Both the position numbers and the translations under genes were made by a program. The notes under the pieces were generated by a model, which was given only the letters and a program-made list of their open reading frames with translations, ran no database searches and was not told the DNA's origin. 64,000 nucleotides of DNA from Quercus robur (taxonomy: Eukaryota; Streptophyta; Magnoliopsida; Fagales; Fagaceae), in contig NC_065543.1 in assembly GCF_932294415.1 (NCBI RefSeq), forward strand, positions 43,732,277 through 43,796,276, written 5' to 3'. Below, piece after piece: positions 38,656 through 51,643 of the stretch (the first letter of the stretch is position 1; each line of letters begins with the position of its first letter).

Positions 38656-40661
38656 TCAAGCAACAGTGATGATACTATCCCCATTGTTGAAGTTTGGCAT
38701 TGCTTGGAAAGCTGAAGGATGCCTCGACGGTGACTCCCTCTGATCAGATGTCAATGACAGCTTGAGAGTCAATGGTGAAGGATCAGAAGCCGACTTCCAA
38801 TTCAAGTTAAGGTCCGTTATGGTTGCGGCATGAGTAGCCTTATGGATAGGAATTGGACGGACAAGCTTTGATGATGCATTGATATCCAGATTCCCCTGTC
38901 CTAAGCTTAGATTTTCCATTGGGTTCTCAATGGGAACTGGAACCACAGCTGGCCCAACAGTCATTGGAAATGCAGTCATCATAGGATAACCACTAAAATT
39001 GCATGTTTCAGGCGGTGGAGGTGGCAATGAATGTGAATTCGACACATTATCTTGATTGTTATACCCTGGTTCGTCTTCCATTGGAATTGCTGTGACCTAA
39101 CACAGGAAAATTGGTCCACGGTCAAGAAAAGGTTTTTACCATTTGGTCATTGAGAAAACGTAGGAAATCACAAAGAAAATCACTCAACTATAGTCAACTT
39201 TCACAAATTCTTAAAGAAAGCAAAACAAATACAAAAACATAGGATTCTTCATTAGTACTACTACTACTACTATTTTTTTACCTTGAGTTTAGTCTTTCTA
39301 AATTTTCTCAACAACCAAAACGTACTATACTAGCAAAACCGAAGAAATAACATAGAAATGAGCACCACCATTAAAAAATTAATAACCTTCTCATTTCTAA
39401 GAAATTACATATTATCTCATTGCCGACAAAGTAAGAAGACCATTTTTCCTTGTAATAGGTAATTGCCTAAGAAGTAACAAAATTAAATCCAACACTCAAT
39501 CTATATATTCATAGAAAATAATTTAAAAATATTCCCCAAAATTTAAGTCAACAGTCAAACATAATTAGATCACAGCTCATTAAAAATTCAAGATTGAAAA
39601 TTTCAAGATTCTTTTGTTGTTGTTGTCCACAATTTTTTTTTTTTTTTTTTTTCTCATCAACCAAACAAGAAAGCAAGCTTAATGGGGTTACCGTATCAGT
39701 GGTGATATCAAAGAGGCTAGATCGGCGGCGGCGGCGATTGAGGTTGGTACGGCGGAGAAAGTACTTCTGAGCATGACTTGCAACCTGGGTTGGCGTGCGA
39801 GTCTTCACAAAGTTTCTAGATATTCCTCTCCAATCTCCTTTCCCTACTTTCTGCAATCCCAGCAGGAATAGCTTGTGCTCGTCCTCTGTCCATGGCACAC
39901 CTAAAACATCGTAACAAAAACAACCAAAACATTAGTACCAAAATCTTATAATCTACCATAGATTCAACAAAAACAACAACATCATCAGTAACCAAATCTT
40001 AGTCTCAACAGACTAATAAAGACAACTTTTTTTTTACTGCTTCTACTAATGTTACTTGTTTTTTTTAAATTCTCTCTCTAAACTTGAATCAACTCACTTG
40101 TAATAGTAATCAAATCAAAAACTTTATTTTTCTAAACAATCTTTTTTTTTCACATAGGAACAGTAAAAAAGACAAGGAATTTTGTACATGCGAATTCATA
40201 GCTTTATGGATCAACTAGGAGTAGTTAAAAATTCAGCAAAAAAAAAAAAAAACCCATTATAGCAGAATTTGGTATAGAATATATAGTCAAAAAGGTTTTG
40301 GATTTGGATTAATGAAAAAATAAAAATAAAAAATCTCAAAATATAATGATGATCGGTGATCTATCAGAATCGGACCTCGTTTACGTTCACGTTCACGGGT
40401 GGCGCGTGAGCTAGGGACGGCGTCGTCGGCGGAGGCGTAACCAGCAGCAACATCATCTTTGGATTGAATCTTATTGCTACTATTATTGGAAGCCTCTCCA
40501 TCTTGATGAGGTTGTTGAGGCTGAGGCTGAGGCTGAGGCTGTTCATACTGAGAGAGATTGTTCATACTCACGCTCTTCCTCATCGAGTCCACCACAACTC
40601 TCACCCCAAACAACATGATCTCTCCGTTTCCACACGTCTCTGACTTCATCTCCATCTCCAT
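38656..40661 (-). CDS. MYB1R1: SHAQKYF-type single-repeat MYB factor (MYB1R1/MYBS-like)
   Basis: Three minus-strand exons join in frame to 311 aa: 40661-40376, 39900-39692, 39096-38656. The N terminus [20 protein letters not shown] (14-33) and the segment GYASADDAV match the potato MYB1R-1 group. The single MYB repeat (about 97-148) has [41 protein letters not shown] and then KYF, with Trp99 and Trp119 in place and the SHAQKYF helix that binds the GATA/TATCCA-type element. A basic tract NRRRRRSS follows. The C-terminal part has LNLNW and LTLKLSL (274-280), an EAR-like repression motif, and ends [11 protein letters not shown]. The family acts in stress, sugar and ABA or senescence responses; the precise role here is inferred. 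There is no N-terminal zinc knuckle, unlike KUA1/MYBS3. All splice sites are GT-AG, and a (PQ)n run lies at about 41-50. Confidence 0.92.
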
Positions 40662-40825
40662 CTCTGAGAGAGAAAACCTTTCACTTTGCTATACCTTTTT
40701 TTTTTTTTTTTTTTAAATCTCTTCTCTCTTCTTCTTGTTCTTGTTAAAGAGGGAATCTTTAGAGACCGTACAAGTGGAAATAGAGATAGAAAAATATGAA
40801 TGAAAGGTTTTGTGTGTGTGTTGGT

Positions 40826-40874
40826 TTATATATATATATATATATAAATATATGTATGTGTGTGTGTGTGTGTG
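40826..40874 (-). repeat. (TA)n-(TG)n microsatellite upstream of the MYB gene
   Basis: A TA run (40826-40853) passes into a TG run (40854-40874), then GA-rich text, 165-215 bp upstream of the MYB start codon. It falls in the probable promoter or leader and may vary between individuals. Confidence 0.8.
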
Positions 40875-40984
40875 GGAGAGAGAAAGAAAGACAGAGATGG
40901 GGTGGCACCATGTGGATGTGTGGGTGTAAAGTTGTGGCGTTATGAAACCTATGGTTTGTGTCTGCTTTTCATACGTGGTTTTGC

Positions 40985-41016
<32 letters not shown>

Positions 41017-41129
41017 TTTAGGACACATTTATTGATGCTAATGGTTAATAGAAAGATTTTTTTAGTATTCTGGGAGTTTAGAAATGATGCTCCTTCTTAA
41101 ATCTATGGTGGCATCTATTATGAACGTGG

Positions 41130-41180
<51 letters not shown>
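41130..41180 (+). repeat. A51 homopolymer
   Basis: Fifty-one consecutive A in intergenic DNA about 0.5 kb upstream of the MYB gene. It could be a retroelement tail whose body has decayed, or partly an assembly artefact. No retroelement body is recognisable upstream. Confidence 0.85.
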
Positions 41181-41186
<6 letters not shown>

Positions 41187-42769
41187 CATTCTGAAATAAT
41201 TATTTTTGTTAATAAATTATTTTTAAAAAGCTTTAATATCATTTTTACGAAAAATATAAAAATTATCAAAATAATTAATTATTTTATCATAAATATTTTT
41301 AAAAATAACTCATAAACCAATGTTCATAGAGTATCCATTGACTTTTTCTTTTTCTTTTTTAATTTTTAATTTACTGTAAATTTTGTAAAAAGGGGTTTAA
41401 CTAGTTAAGGTCAATCCACTTGACATATTTGATTGATTATATATCATTATCATTATTTGTTTGTGTATATAAACTATGGGTTCGATGTTTTGGAGTCTTG
41501 GGACCATTTTGGGTTTAGTTTGTTATTATTTGGCTAAGAGGATTAAGATAATGTATTGGTTTTTGGTGTCACTGGCCAAGCGTGATAAGCAGTATGTATC
41601 TATGCATTTTGAGGTGTGTATGTGACGAATGTGTGACACGAAGATGAAAATTTTGTGGGCCTCATGTTATATGTTAAAAAATTGAAGTTGCATTTCTCTT
41701 GTTGGTTTATTGATTCATATAGTCCACAAGCGTCCAATCAATCCTTGTCATGAACAAAGAGAGTTGAACAAATTTTTAGACCCCATCTTACACTCAAATG
41801 TGATGCTTCCTCAATAATGTTATTCATGTAAAATTTGAAGAGACTTGAGAACGAATTAAACTTATTGACATAGTATCTCATAATTGGAGTGATACCTTTG
41901 GTCCTTTCTTTAATAAATGATTTAGATTCAAATACTAACATTAGGATTGTAAACAAGTTGAGTAGAACAAATTATTAAAAATTAAAAATTGTTCATTTAA
42001 TTTTATTTTGAAAACAATTTATATTTAAACTCATTAATAAGCTTTATTACATATTCATATTTAGTTCATTTACCTTTCAAACAAGCTTGATCTTGTTTAA
42101 AATCTACTTCATTGACTTAATTTTTCTCCAAATACAGTGAATAATATGACTGAAAACTTTTTACATAAATTTATGCAAATAATTGATAACTAAAATAGTT
42201 GAAATTATTATTTAAATTTTTTTGAAATTATATTATTAAGTTAATTAGATATAATATTTTCATTTACAAACTTATAAAAATTAGATTTATTAATCTCGTA
42301 TTATTAAAAATTATATACAAATTTTAATATGAATTTTTATGAAATTAAAATTTTATATTATCAATCAGTTATAAATAATAATTTGATATCTTATACATTT
42401 ATTTAGAAACTTACATTATCTCATGTTAAGTCTATATAAGTATATTCTTATACATATATTACATATAATATTATATATTATACATATAATATAATATTAT
42501 ATATATATATATATTTTTTTTTTAAATTGGTTATTATATTAACTAGTTTACTCATAAATACATTATTATAAATGAGCTTAGTTTTCAATAATTAAGCCTT
42601 GAATTTGACTCTTTAGCTAAATAAACAAACATCAACAAGGATTTTCTCAAAACATTGTTCATAAATAATTTGATTTATTTATCGCTACAACCAGAATGTA
42701 GGTTCCCTTAATTTATTTATGCAAATTTGTAGAAAGAAATTCTTCAACCAAATATATAACTATCATTTA
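41181..42769. other. AT-rich intergenic DNA
   Basis: Very AT-rich, especially 42000-42560 with repeated ATATAATATTATATA-like text. No gene or element ends seen. Confidence 0.5.
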
Positions 42770-43263
42770 GGCTCGTTTGGTTGGAATGATTATAGGAAGA
42801 TGGAAAGTGGGAAAGAGAAAGGTGAGGAGAAAAATGGTGGGGCCTAAGAGTAATGTGTTTTCTCTTTGAGTCTGCCATTTGAGGTGATTTTGGAATCTCT
42901 TTACTTTGGAGAGAAAATATGGGGGAAAGAGGAGATTTGATGGAAAATTATTTATCTCTGATATATCCAGTATCTACATCTCCTCCCACTTGTGTTTGAC
43001 ATTGGTTTTTTTTTTTTTTTTCAACTTTAATGTTTAAGTTTTTATTATTTTTTATATTGATTATTGACAACAATTTTTTTTTTATGTAATAGGGTTATGA
43101 GAGTTTATTTATACAAATTTCATTTTCTATCCTCTCATTTTTTATCTCAACCAAACAAATGAGTTTTCTATCTATCAACCTTTTCATCCCCAACTAAACA
43201 TACATAAGAAAAAACTAAACATCTTCTATTCTCCACTTTCCCATAACCAAATCAATCAAAGCC
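42770..43263. mobile_element. 494-bp MITE with TTA duplication
   Basis: Flanked by TTA at 42767-42769 and 43264-43266. Inverted ends begin GGCTCGTTTGGTTGG and, on the opposite strand, GGCTTTGATTGATTTGGTTA; both are followed by GGAAAGTGG-type sequence. It is non-coding and shares end style, target duplication and internal GTGGGGCC text with the MITE at 11514-12272, so the two are probably the same PIF/Harbinger-like superfamily. Confidence 0.65.
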
Positions 43264-43266
43264 TTA

Positions 43267-46200
43267 TAGATAAGAATGATATCCCAGCCACATACATGAT
43301 TAAAATTTGTCTCATATCAATACAAGTAACTAAAATTGACTTTTTTGTCTTGACATATTTTTTTAACCTCTTCAGTTTTGTTGGTAGTTCCTCGATTATT
43401 GCAAGATGGCATCTTCTATAGTTCTATAGCAAAAAACGTGTGGATATGGAATCATCAATCGTACATGCTAGCTAGCTGTTGGATAACTTGGATTCACATA
43501 ATCTCATGTGGTCACACATTTGTACCCCAACATGTTTGATAGAAAAATTAGTGAACTCTATAATATAGTACAAAGGGATAACGAGAGCTAAGCTAGAGAC
43601 AACCATGGCTTCAAAGCACCAATAAACTCTAAACAGGTCATGTTGATTTTGATTTCTTTTTGGGTTATAGGGACATTCATCAAAACTAGGGACACAAGGT
43701 CCTATCTATCAAAGAGACATTCACGCCCATTCAACGTGTGTGTGTGTGGATTTCCAAATAATCTTATCTATGGAAAAGCTAGCACCCCTTTTGTTTGTCA
43801 TTTTGGACTCAAGTTGGAGCTGCATGTTAAATATGAAAACGACTTGTCTTACAAATTTGGGCCCTAGGGCCTAGAGACCTGAAATCTAGTTGGTTTACAG
43901 GCATCTTTACCTAAAATTTCGAAGCGTAAATTCATGTGTTGGTGGATTAGCTTCCTTCAGAAGCGGCAAAAAGTTATTGAGGTTGCAGTGGACTAAAAGT
44001 CACATGTCAAGTGGCAACTTTTTTTTTGGTACCAAAATTAGCCATTTTTTTTAGAAACTTTTAGTATGCTTGTATTTTTTTTTTTTTTTTTGACAACTAG
44101 TATGCTTGTATTATTCCTAGAAACTCCACATTTGCAATTGCATTTGGTAATATATCACAATTAACATTAAAGTTCTTCTAATTTCAAAAAAAAAAAACAT
44201 TAAAGTTCTTCTAGTACCACAAATAAATTCACAAACTATGATTGATTGTCTATTACTTTCATATAAATATTTTTTTTTTCAGTACTCACAATTTACCACG
44301 TGAATAGTTGTGACAAAAATTATGTTTTTTTTTTTTTGAGGTATTAGATTTTTTTTTTTTTTGTCAACATTATTGTTGTTGTATTTCTTTCTTCACCACT
44401 GCATCTCTCATTGTTGGTGCTGGATGCTTTATGATCTTAGGTACTACCTCTGTAAAGGAATTTTTTTTTTCTTTCTATATATTTTCAATTTCTTTTTTCT
44501 ACCTATATTTTATCTTATTTTACTTACTAATTAGTATATTTTATTGTTAAAAGGGAAGCACATTGGTAGTGGTAATGAGCGACCCATTATCATTTATTCA
44601 GGACTCGACTATCAAACAATGTTTTATTATCAAAACTATCATAATAATTAGTTAGTCACTTAAAATTTAATTGATATCCACCTAGAATAAAAGTAACTAT
44701 TTTAATATGTTATAAGCCATATGGCAAAAGTACACAAAAAATTATCTCTAATAAAAAAAAAAAGTACACAAAATTTTACGACATGCAGTACATGTGTTGA
44801 GTCACCGACGCAATCATGATATGTAGGATGTAATGTAATTTTTATAAGATCCTAACACAAAATAATGATAGATGATCAAAATAATTAAATTAAACAATAA
44901 GTTTTATTTCAAATTTTCTGAAACTTTTGCTAGTGGAATTTAATTTGGAGTAATATTTTAAAATTTTAAAATTTAGGTACTAGAGATTTACTAAGTAAAC
45001 AATCTTAACAATTAATAAGTCATTTGATATTTTAGCAATAGAGTTTCACATTATGCATAAGTTGAGTCACTTGGCACATCAATAACTTCTAGGACCTAAC
45101 TTTTACAAATTTTGTGAAAAACTATCTAAAGGTCCATGCCTTATGTTGTAACGCGATTTCAAACATGAACGTATATAATAAATAATCTTTTTGTTCCTAT
45201 CAAAATAATAATAATAATAATAACAAATCTTATTGTAAATGTTTTTGGTCACATAACTAAACATCTAATTATTACAAAATTTCACAACTCTCATATAATA
45301 GACCAACGGTTTTAAAGTGATGTTTGGTGAAAGTAGTGCAATAAAATGTCACTTTCTTGCATAGAAAACCATCATGTGAATTTTATCATTCACAATAAAA
45401 TTCTAGAGCCAAATTTTTTTTATCTCTTTTCTCTAATTTTTTTTCTTTGGTTGTGATAATCACCTTAAAGGTCGTACTCTTTTTCTTTGATTTTGACAGT
45501 CAAAATTTCTAGTATCATTCTTTTCATGATAGAGGCCTTATGGGGATCATGCATAATATCTTCGATACGTCCAATGACTCGATCTTATTTTCTTTTTCAT
45601 CAAGATCGAGTTCTATTCCATTAACGTTGTATTGATTGAAATTCAACTTATTAAAACAATAAATAAATGAAGTTTTTCTTGGTTTACAAAATACTCTAGG
45701 ACCTTAAACTTTGAGATCCCACTTAATTTTAGTATGGATTTTGTTAATTAATGAGTGTTTTTAAGGTATTTGTTAATGGACTATTTTATGAAAGTTTTGA
45801 TATCATTTTTATGAGAAATATAAAAAATTATAATAATAAAAAAGTTACTTTTTTCTTAACATTTTCATAAAAATTTCTAAAAAGTATTTTGTAAATCAGT
45901 GTTATTAGAATATCCATTAACTTTTCTCATAAATATGGTATTGCATATAAGGTAGTAAAAAGTCCATAAGGATTTGGAATAGTTTCTTAATTTTACCAAG
46001 CAAAGTAGTGAAAATAAAATAAAAATTAAAAAGCAGATATGACTTCCTCTTATAAAACTACTCAACCACCAGAAATACAAGTTGTGCATCAGAATATAAG
46101 TTCAGAAACACAGCACATGGGAAGGCACATCACCAACATATATAAATATCCTATATGGACCCACATTTTTTATCCAGTCACATGAATCTAGTCAAACCTA

Positions 46201-49200
46201 TCTTGTCTGAGCAAATTTAATTAAGCAAAAAAAAAAACAAAAAAATGTTAGCTAAACCAATAACTATGTACGATCAAACTTTTATTCTCAAGAGCCGCAC
46301 AGAACTTTTTTTTCTTTGTATTTTTCCATGTAAAACAAATGCCAACCCCAAAGTTTTCATAAAAACTTTGCTAGAAAATTGGCCATTGACATGATGTAAA
46401 GCTATTAAAGTTAAACCATTTTATAGTTGTATTCTGGTTATGTAATGCACTATAAACCTGGTTTAAAATACTAATATTACTATTTTCATGTATGTTCTAA
46501 TAAGTATTACTGTTTACTCCAAAAAAAAAAAAAAAACCTAAAAAGCATGGATACAGACATAGACACAGACACAGATATGGATATGACTCGACAACACAAG
46601 CAATTTCTGAAAATTATTACATAAAACAACCGAAACGATACTAGTATAACATGAGTACTATACAAATACGACACCCTAAATGAAGCACCTGATTGCCCAT
46701 GCTTCTTAACAATCAAGTGTACACAAAATGATAATGATTGAAGATACATATACAGCAAAATAAAATTATAGGTGGAAAGAGAAATGGAAGTAATGTATTA
46801 TGGAGTATGGACCGTCCGCTTGGCATATTCGATTGTTGTCCATATGACAGGACGAAGAAGAAGATTTTTTTTGTTTTTTTTTTGAGAGGAGAAGATTTTT
46901 TTTGTTATCTCTTACAGGCCGTACACTTTAAATATAATGGCCTTCCATTGTGGACTGGTGGGTTTTGCTTCTGGCAGGGATAAGCTAAGATAAGGTTTTG
47001 TGGGGTTCCATTGTCCATCTTGACCTTTTGTATAAGTTCCACACTCTCTCTCTCACTCACTCACTCACTCAAATAAAGGTTTTTATAAATTTTTAAATCA
47101 CACTCTTGGCAAATATTTCCTTTGATCTTAAACGAGGAGGTACATATTATATATATATTTTACCTAGAGGTCGCTTATTTGATTGGAAAAAATTACAGAG
47201 TCACGAGCTACAAGAGAGGTTATATCATCATGAATAGATTCTAACCAAACTTGCAACTCCTTGCCAAACTTGGCTTGTATAGCTAAATAATGGGCAAGTG
47301 GATTACCTTATCTTTTAACATGGAAGAAAGACACAGAGTTCGGCAGAGAGAAGAAGTATATATATCCTCTAGGACATGACCATAAACTGAAGGTACATAT
47401 TATATATGCACTTACAAATCCATATATGAGGATTAATTGTTATCCTAATTCATGAAGAGCCACATGAGTGCACATAAATATTCAAGTATATATGACTTGC
47501 ATGCATGTTGAAAATGTAAATTTAATAAGTTATTATACAATTTATAATAAAAAAAAGAATTATAAAATAGAGATCATATATTTAATTTTAGTTTTAAATT
47601 TAACTGTAAAATTTCAATTATATAGATATCTAACTTTTAGTTTCTACTTAGTACAAGTTAAACCTTTCACAGCTCTATATTTAATAAAAATTTATATTAG
47701 TTGTACTTAAGATATACCTAGACTTTAAAATAATTCTTTATGAATGGCAAGTGGTATTTTCATACCAAAATTGCCTTAAAATAACTAGGATCCACATGAA
47801 GGGGGGAAAAGGATCTTCAGAGTAACTCACGTGAGCTTCAATTGCTTTTAAGTTTTAATTGATTATTAGTACCCACTTGGTAAAATTAATTTTTCAGCCT
47901 TTTGAAAATCAGGTAAAATAAATATATATAAAAAAAATAAAAAAATAAAATAAAAAACACTACATCTAGAATAAAGTAAAATTTATATATAAAAAAATTA
48001 CTTTTAAAAAGTTCAATTTAAAACCCTGTTAGTTAATAGGCACCTGAGAACCATAAGTCTAAAGTCACCATTTTTCCCACAAAAATTTTCTCAACCATCA
48101 AGGTGATAGATTATAAACGGTAAACAATAAAATGGTGGTAGTGATGAGTCCAAATGAAAATCACTAACAACTTGACAACTCAATATTTCTAAAATTTATT
48201 GTTAAAAATATTATGTTTGTAGCATTACTTCACTGAGAATCTAGATTGCAACAATTTTAAAACTATAATTCTTAAAAAAATTTACTGAAGGCTTTTTTTT
48301 TTTTAAATCCAAGCTAAAGATTATTTTAGATATTTAATTTAGGTTAATCCAATCTAGTCTGACTTGTTCAATCGTACTCATGATAAGGATTTTTTTTTTT
48401 TTTTTTTTGAAGCACTCATATGTATAGTTCAATACTTAGGTAAGGAGAATTTAAATCCTAAACGTTTCTATTAGAAATACCATAAATAAATAAACTAGTT
48501 AAACTAAAACTCCTCACCGGATAACAACATAAATGGGCAGATTTGGATAAGTTTTGATTTGGAATGGAAAATTTTCTAAAATTTGGTCAAGCATCATGTT
48601 ATGAACGTCACTTATTGCGTATATTGTCATAAATAAGTTAGATCGGATATGTCCAACCATGTCATTCATAGATCATAGTTTTATATTGAAACATTCTGCA
48701 ATGACAAAACTGAACTAGATAATCTGTAGTAGATATGGTGATACATGTGATTCAATAAATGCTGGTTTCCAATCTTGTTTATCAATGGATGAACCTACAT
48801 GATCCACAAAATATGCACCTTTCCGTTCTTTTCTTCTTTGAGCTATGAAGAACTTTTCTGCTTTTTCTATTCAGGTGAACCAAAACCACATAGACATCAT
48901 TAAAGGTAAACCATAAACATCAAAGGAATTAGTTGCTTGGAAGCAAAATGCAGTAATGAACCAAGGTATAAAAAAAAACGTGTGAATCGCAAATTCTGAC
49001 TTCTAGGCTTTTGGATGGTCTTACATGCCTAGATTGAGGCCTTTCTACTTTTTACTGTATCAATACCAGCTCATTTTGTTTCATTGGTTTTTTCTTTTTT
49101 GCTATTATGCAGCAAAAGTGTTTGTTTTCTTAGTCTCAAAGAAATGAACTATCTTTCTATAACGAAAGATGTACAAACTACAAAGCCATCATGCATGCAT

Positions 49201-49879
49201 TACCTGGATTTTTATTCATAAAGTCAAGAGGAAAAAGAAAGTATAACCAGTTCACTTTTTTTTTTTTTTTTTTTTTACTTTAGCATTATGGAATATGAAA
49301 TGCGTGCACTATGCACATCACATGAACACGTGCTAGAGAGAGAGAGAGATGTGTTTTGATGTGGTTTGTCACACCTAAAAACCTTAGCACTTTAATTGAA
49401 TTGTAAGTACTACATAAGACAAGCATGAGAGGTAAAAGTCAATAAACCACTAAGAAAAAATAGTATTGGATGGGATGTGACTATAAGCAGTGTGACTCCA
49501 GATATAAAGCATAATCCAACTTTGATAAAAAAGTGAAAATAGGATATGGTGGGCACCCTTTTAATCATATTAGAGGAAAAAGTTGAGAGTAGGTACATGA
49601 AGATGCTTAGCTCCAAGAAAAGTCGATTATGACTGAAAATATCTGCACTTCTGAACTTACATCATCTACAAATTGCTTTGCATTTACAGTTACCCCTTTG
49701 TCATTTTGCTTTTGGATTAACCCTCCTGTGTTCTAATGTTTTCTCATGGATGTCCACAGTTTATTTGATTCTGTCCATTTCTTGAAAATCGGTTTGGAAT
49801 GGACTTGATAAGTTGATATAAAGAAAATATCAACTTGACGTTTTAGTTTAGCCACATGGAAAATTTGAACTTGCTGATT
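43267..49879. other. Long intergenic stretch without recognised genes
   Basis: About 6.6 kb of AT-rich DNA with many T runs, a (TC)/(TCAC)n microsatellite near 47045-47070 and no coding segment with family similarity or credible splice structure. Short frames present have no recognisable motif. The minus-strand frame near 49.7-50.1 kb is the antisense of a LINE remnant. Confidence 0.5.
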
Positions 49880-50480
49880 AATTATCACCATCTTTGTGTT
49901 AAGACCAATGGCTCTGCTAAACCGGATAGGAACTCTATCAAGATCAATGTAGTTGCGGCTTGCAAATTTTGAGAGTTCATCTATTGCAACCGTAGCCAGA
50001 GATTGGAGAGGAGAAGTGGTGTTTGCTTGTTCAAAAAGAGTGAACACCACTCTCCCTCTCCAAGCAGAGGCTGAAGCTATAAATTTGGCCAATCAATTTG
50101 GCATTAAACCTACACGTTGATTCCATCTACCTTCAGAGTGACTCAAAGGCCTGCATTGATGCGCTGATACTTCCTAACATGGATGTCCTTTGGAGAATTA
50201 GATCCATTTGTCTCGATGTGTTAGCCTTTAAGTCTTAAATCACAAACTGTAGTATACGCTCGGTGGGTAGAGAAGCAAATTTTGAACAACTCTTTTGGTT
50301 CATTTAATGTGGATTTGGGATCTCTTTGTTTTGTGTTTGTGATTGAAGCTGAGGCTCATAATCATTCTGAATAGTTGCTGGTTTTTTTTTTTTTTTTTTT
50401 TTTTAATGTTAATAAAAACTTCTGGTTCATCAAAAAAATAAAAAGAAGAAGAAGAAGAAGAAGAAGAAAAGGACTCCGCT
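49880..50480 (+). mobile_element. L1-type LINE RNase H and 3' tail remnant
   Basis: The + strand reads KPDRNSIKINVVAACKF (about 49917-49967), then LYLQSDSKACIDALILPN-like text near 50120 and WRIRSICLDVLAF with SVGREANFE further on. This is the RNase H-like end of plant LINE ORF2. The first catalytic Asp appears replaced by Val and there are stops, so it is dead. The sequence ends in AATGTTAATAAAAAC, A-rich DNA and a (GAA)n run near 50444-50467, typical of a LINE tail. Everything upstream of RNase H is gone. Confidence 0.65.
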
Positions 50481-50931
50481 AGAATAGGTTCAACAAGCAT
50501 AAGGTTCTATCAAAAAAATAAAAACCAAACATTAGGTTAAATGTTTAGTCCAATGGAAATAAAATTAGGCAAGAAAAATTTTGGTTGTGCGGTAAAATTG
50601 GTAGGAAATGCCTTTCCCATCTTTTTCTCAAAAACCAATCTTTTCCCTTTTTTATTGCCATGTATTTGTATAATAAACAATTAAAAGAACACTCAGAGCC
50701 GGCAAAGTGGGTTAAGATTAAGATATCCATAACAATTTTTTAAAACTTGGATCAAGATTCTCTATATAAATTATATCTTCACTATATTCCCTTGGATAGT
50801 CTTTGTATTCCAAATCTTGTAATATTAGTGCTCCATGATTGGCCAACGGCTGAAATTGACAGTCTTTCTCTCTTTTTAGTTGACAGGAAATATTCGTCCT
50901 TGAAAAATTGAGTGCACAAGGCAAGGAATAA

Positions 50932-50970
<39 letters not shown>

Positions 50971-51643
50971 CCTTTCTTTTATATAGGGTTGCAGTCCTGT
51001 GTACTAGGGCACACATGCCCCTAAATTGATACCGTAGATAGCCCTTAATTCCTAGGGCACACAGAAGTGGGGCCACATGGCCAACGGTTAAAATTATTTA
51101 GACAATCCAGATTTGGTTTAGCAAAAGGTTAAATTTAATTTGTGATTATCAAGTTCCTCATACTCTTCATTAACCTCCAGATTATGCAGCAGATTGATCT
51201 CAGAAAAAAATTTCTCTCTGTTCCGAATTTAAGCATATAAAAGTTAATACATTTTAAACCTGTCTGACCCTTCAACTATTCTAAATATTAGGAGTGGAAA
51301 AAATATATATAATGTACATTTACATATGAAAAGAATAATCTAAAGCTACAAAATCACAATGCTATTCATCACCTGAAATTCCCCAATGCTAAATACAGGG
51401 AACAAAACTGAATTTTGATCAAGCTGTTAATAGTGACTAACTGAGCTTTAACCTGTTATCGTGCAAGTAACATTATGATTCCATTGCTGGCAAGCTGATT
51501 GTTAACTTTGTAAAGACCATAACACATTCTCCAGCAAATTCATTCACAAATGTTCACCTCCTCTTCCTTTTTAACTGAAATAGGGAGGCCAAGATTTTTT
51601 TATCAAGCCCTTGAACACTGATGAATGCATTTCATTCTCTCTT
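50481..51643. other. Region downstream of pTAC2
   Basis: No gene seen. A (TA)n run followed by T18 is at about 50930-50970. The part near 51.4-51.6 kb should contain the 3' untranslated region of pTAC2 (minus strand); no clear AATAAA was identified. Confidence 0.4.

Noticed and set aside
49733-50092. 119-aa minus-strand frame
   Set aside because: The + strand gives recognisable LINE RNase H text in the same place, so this is a shadow.
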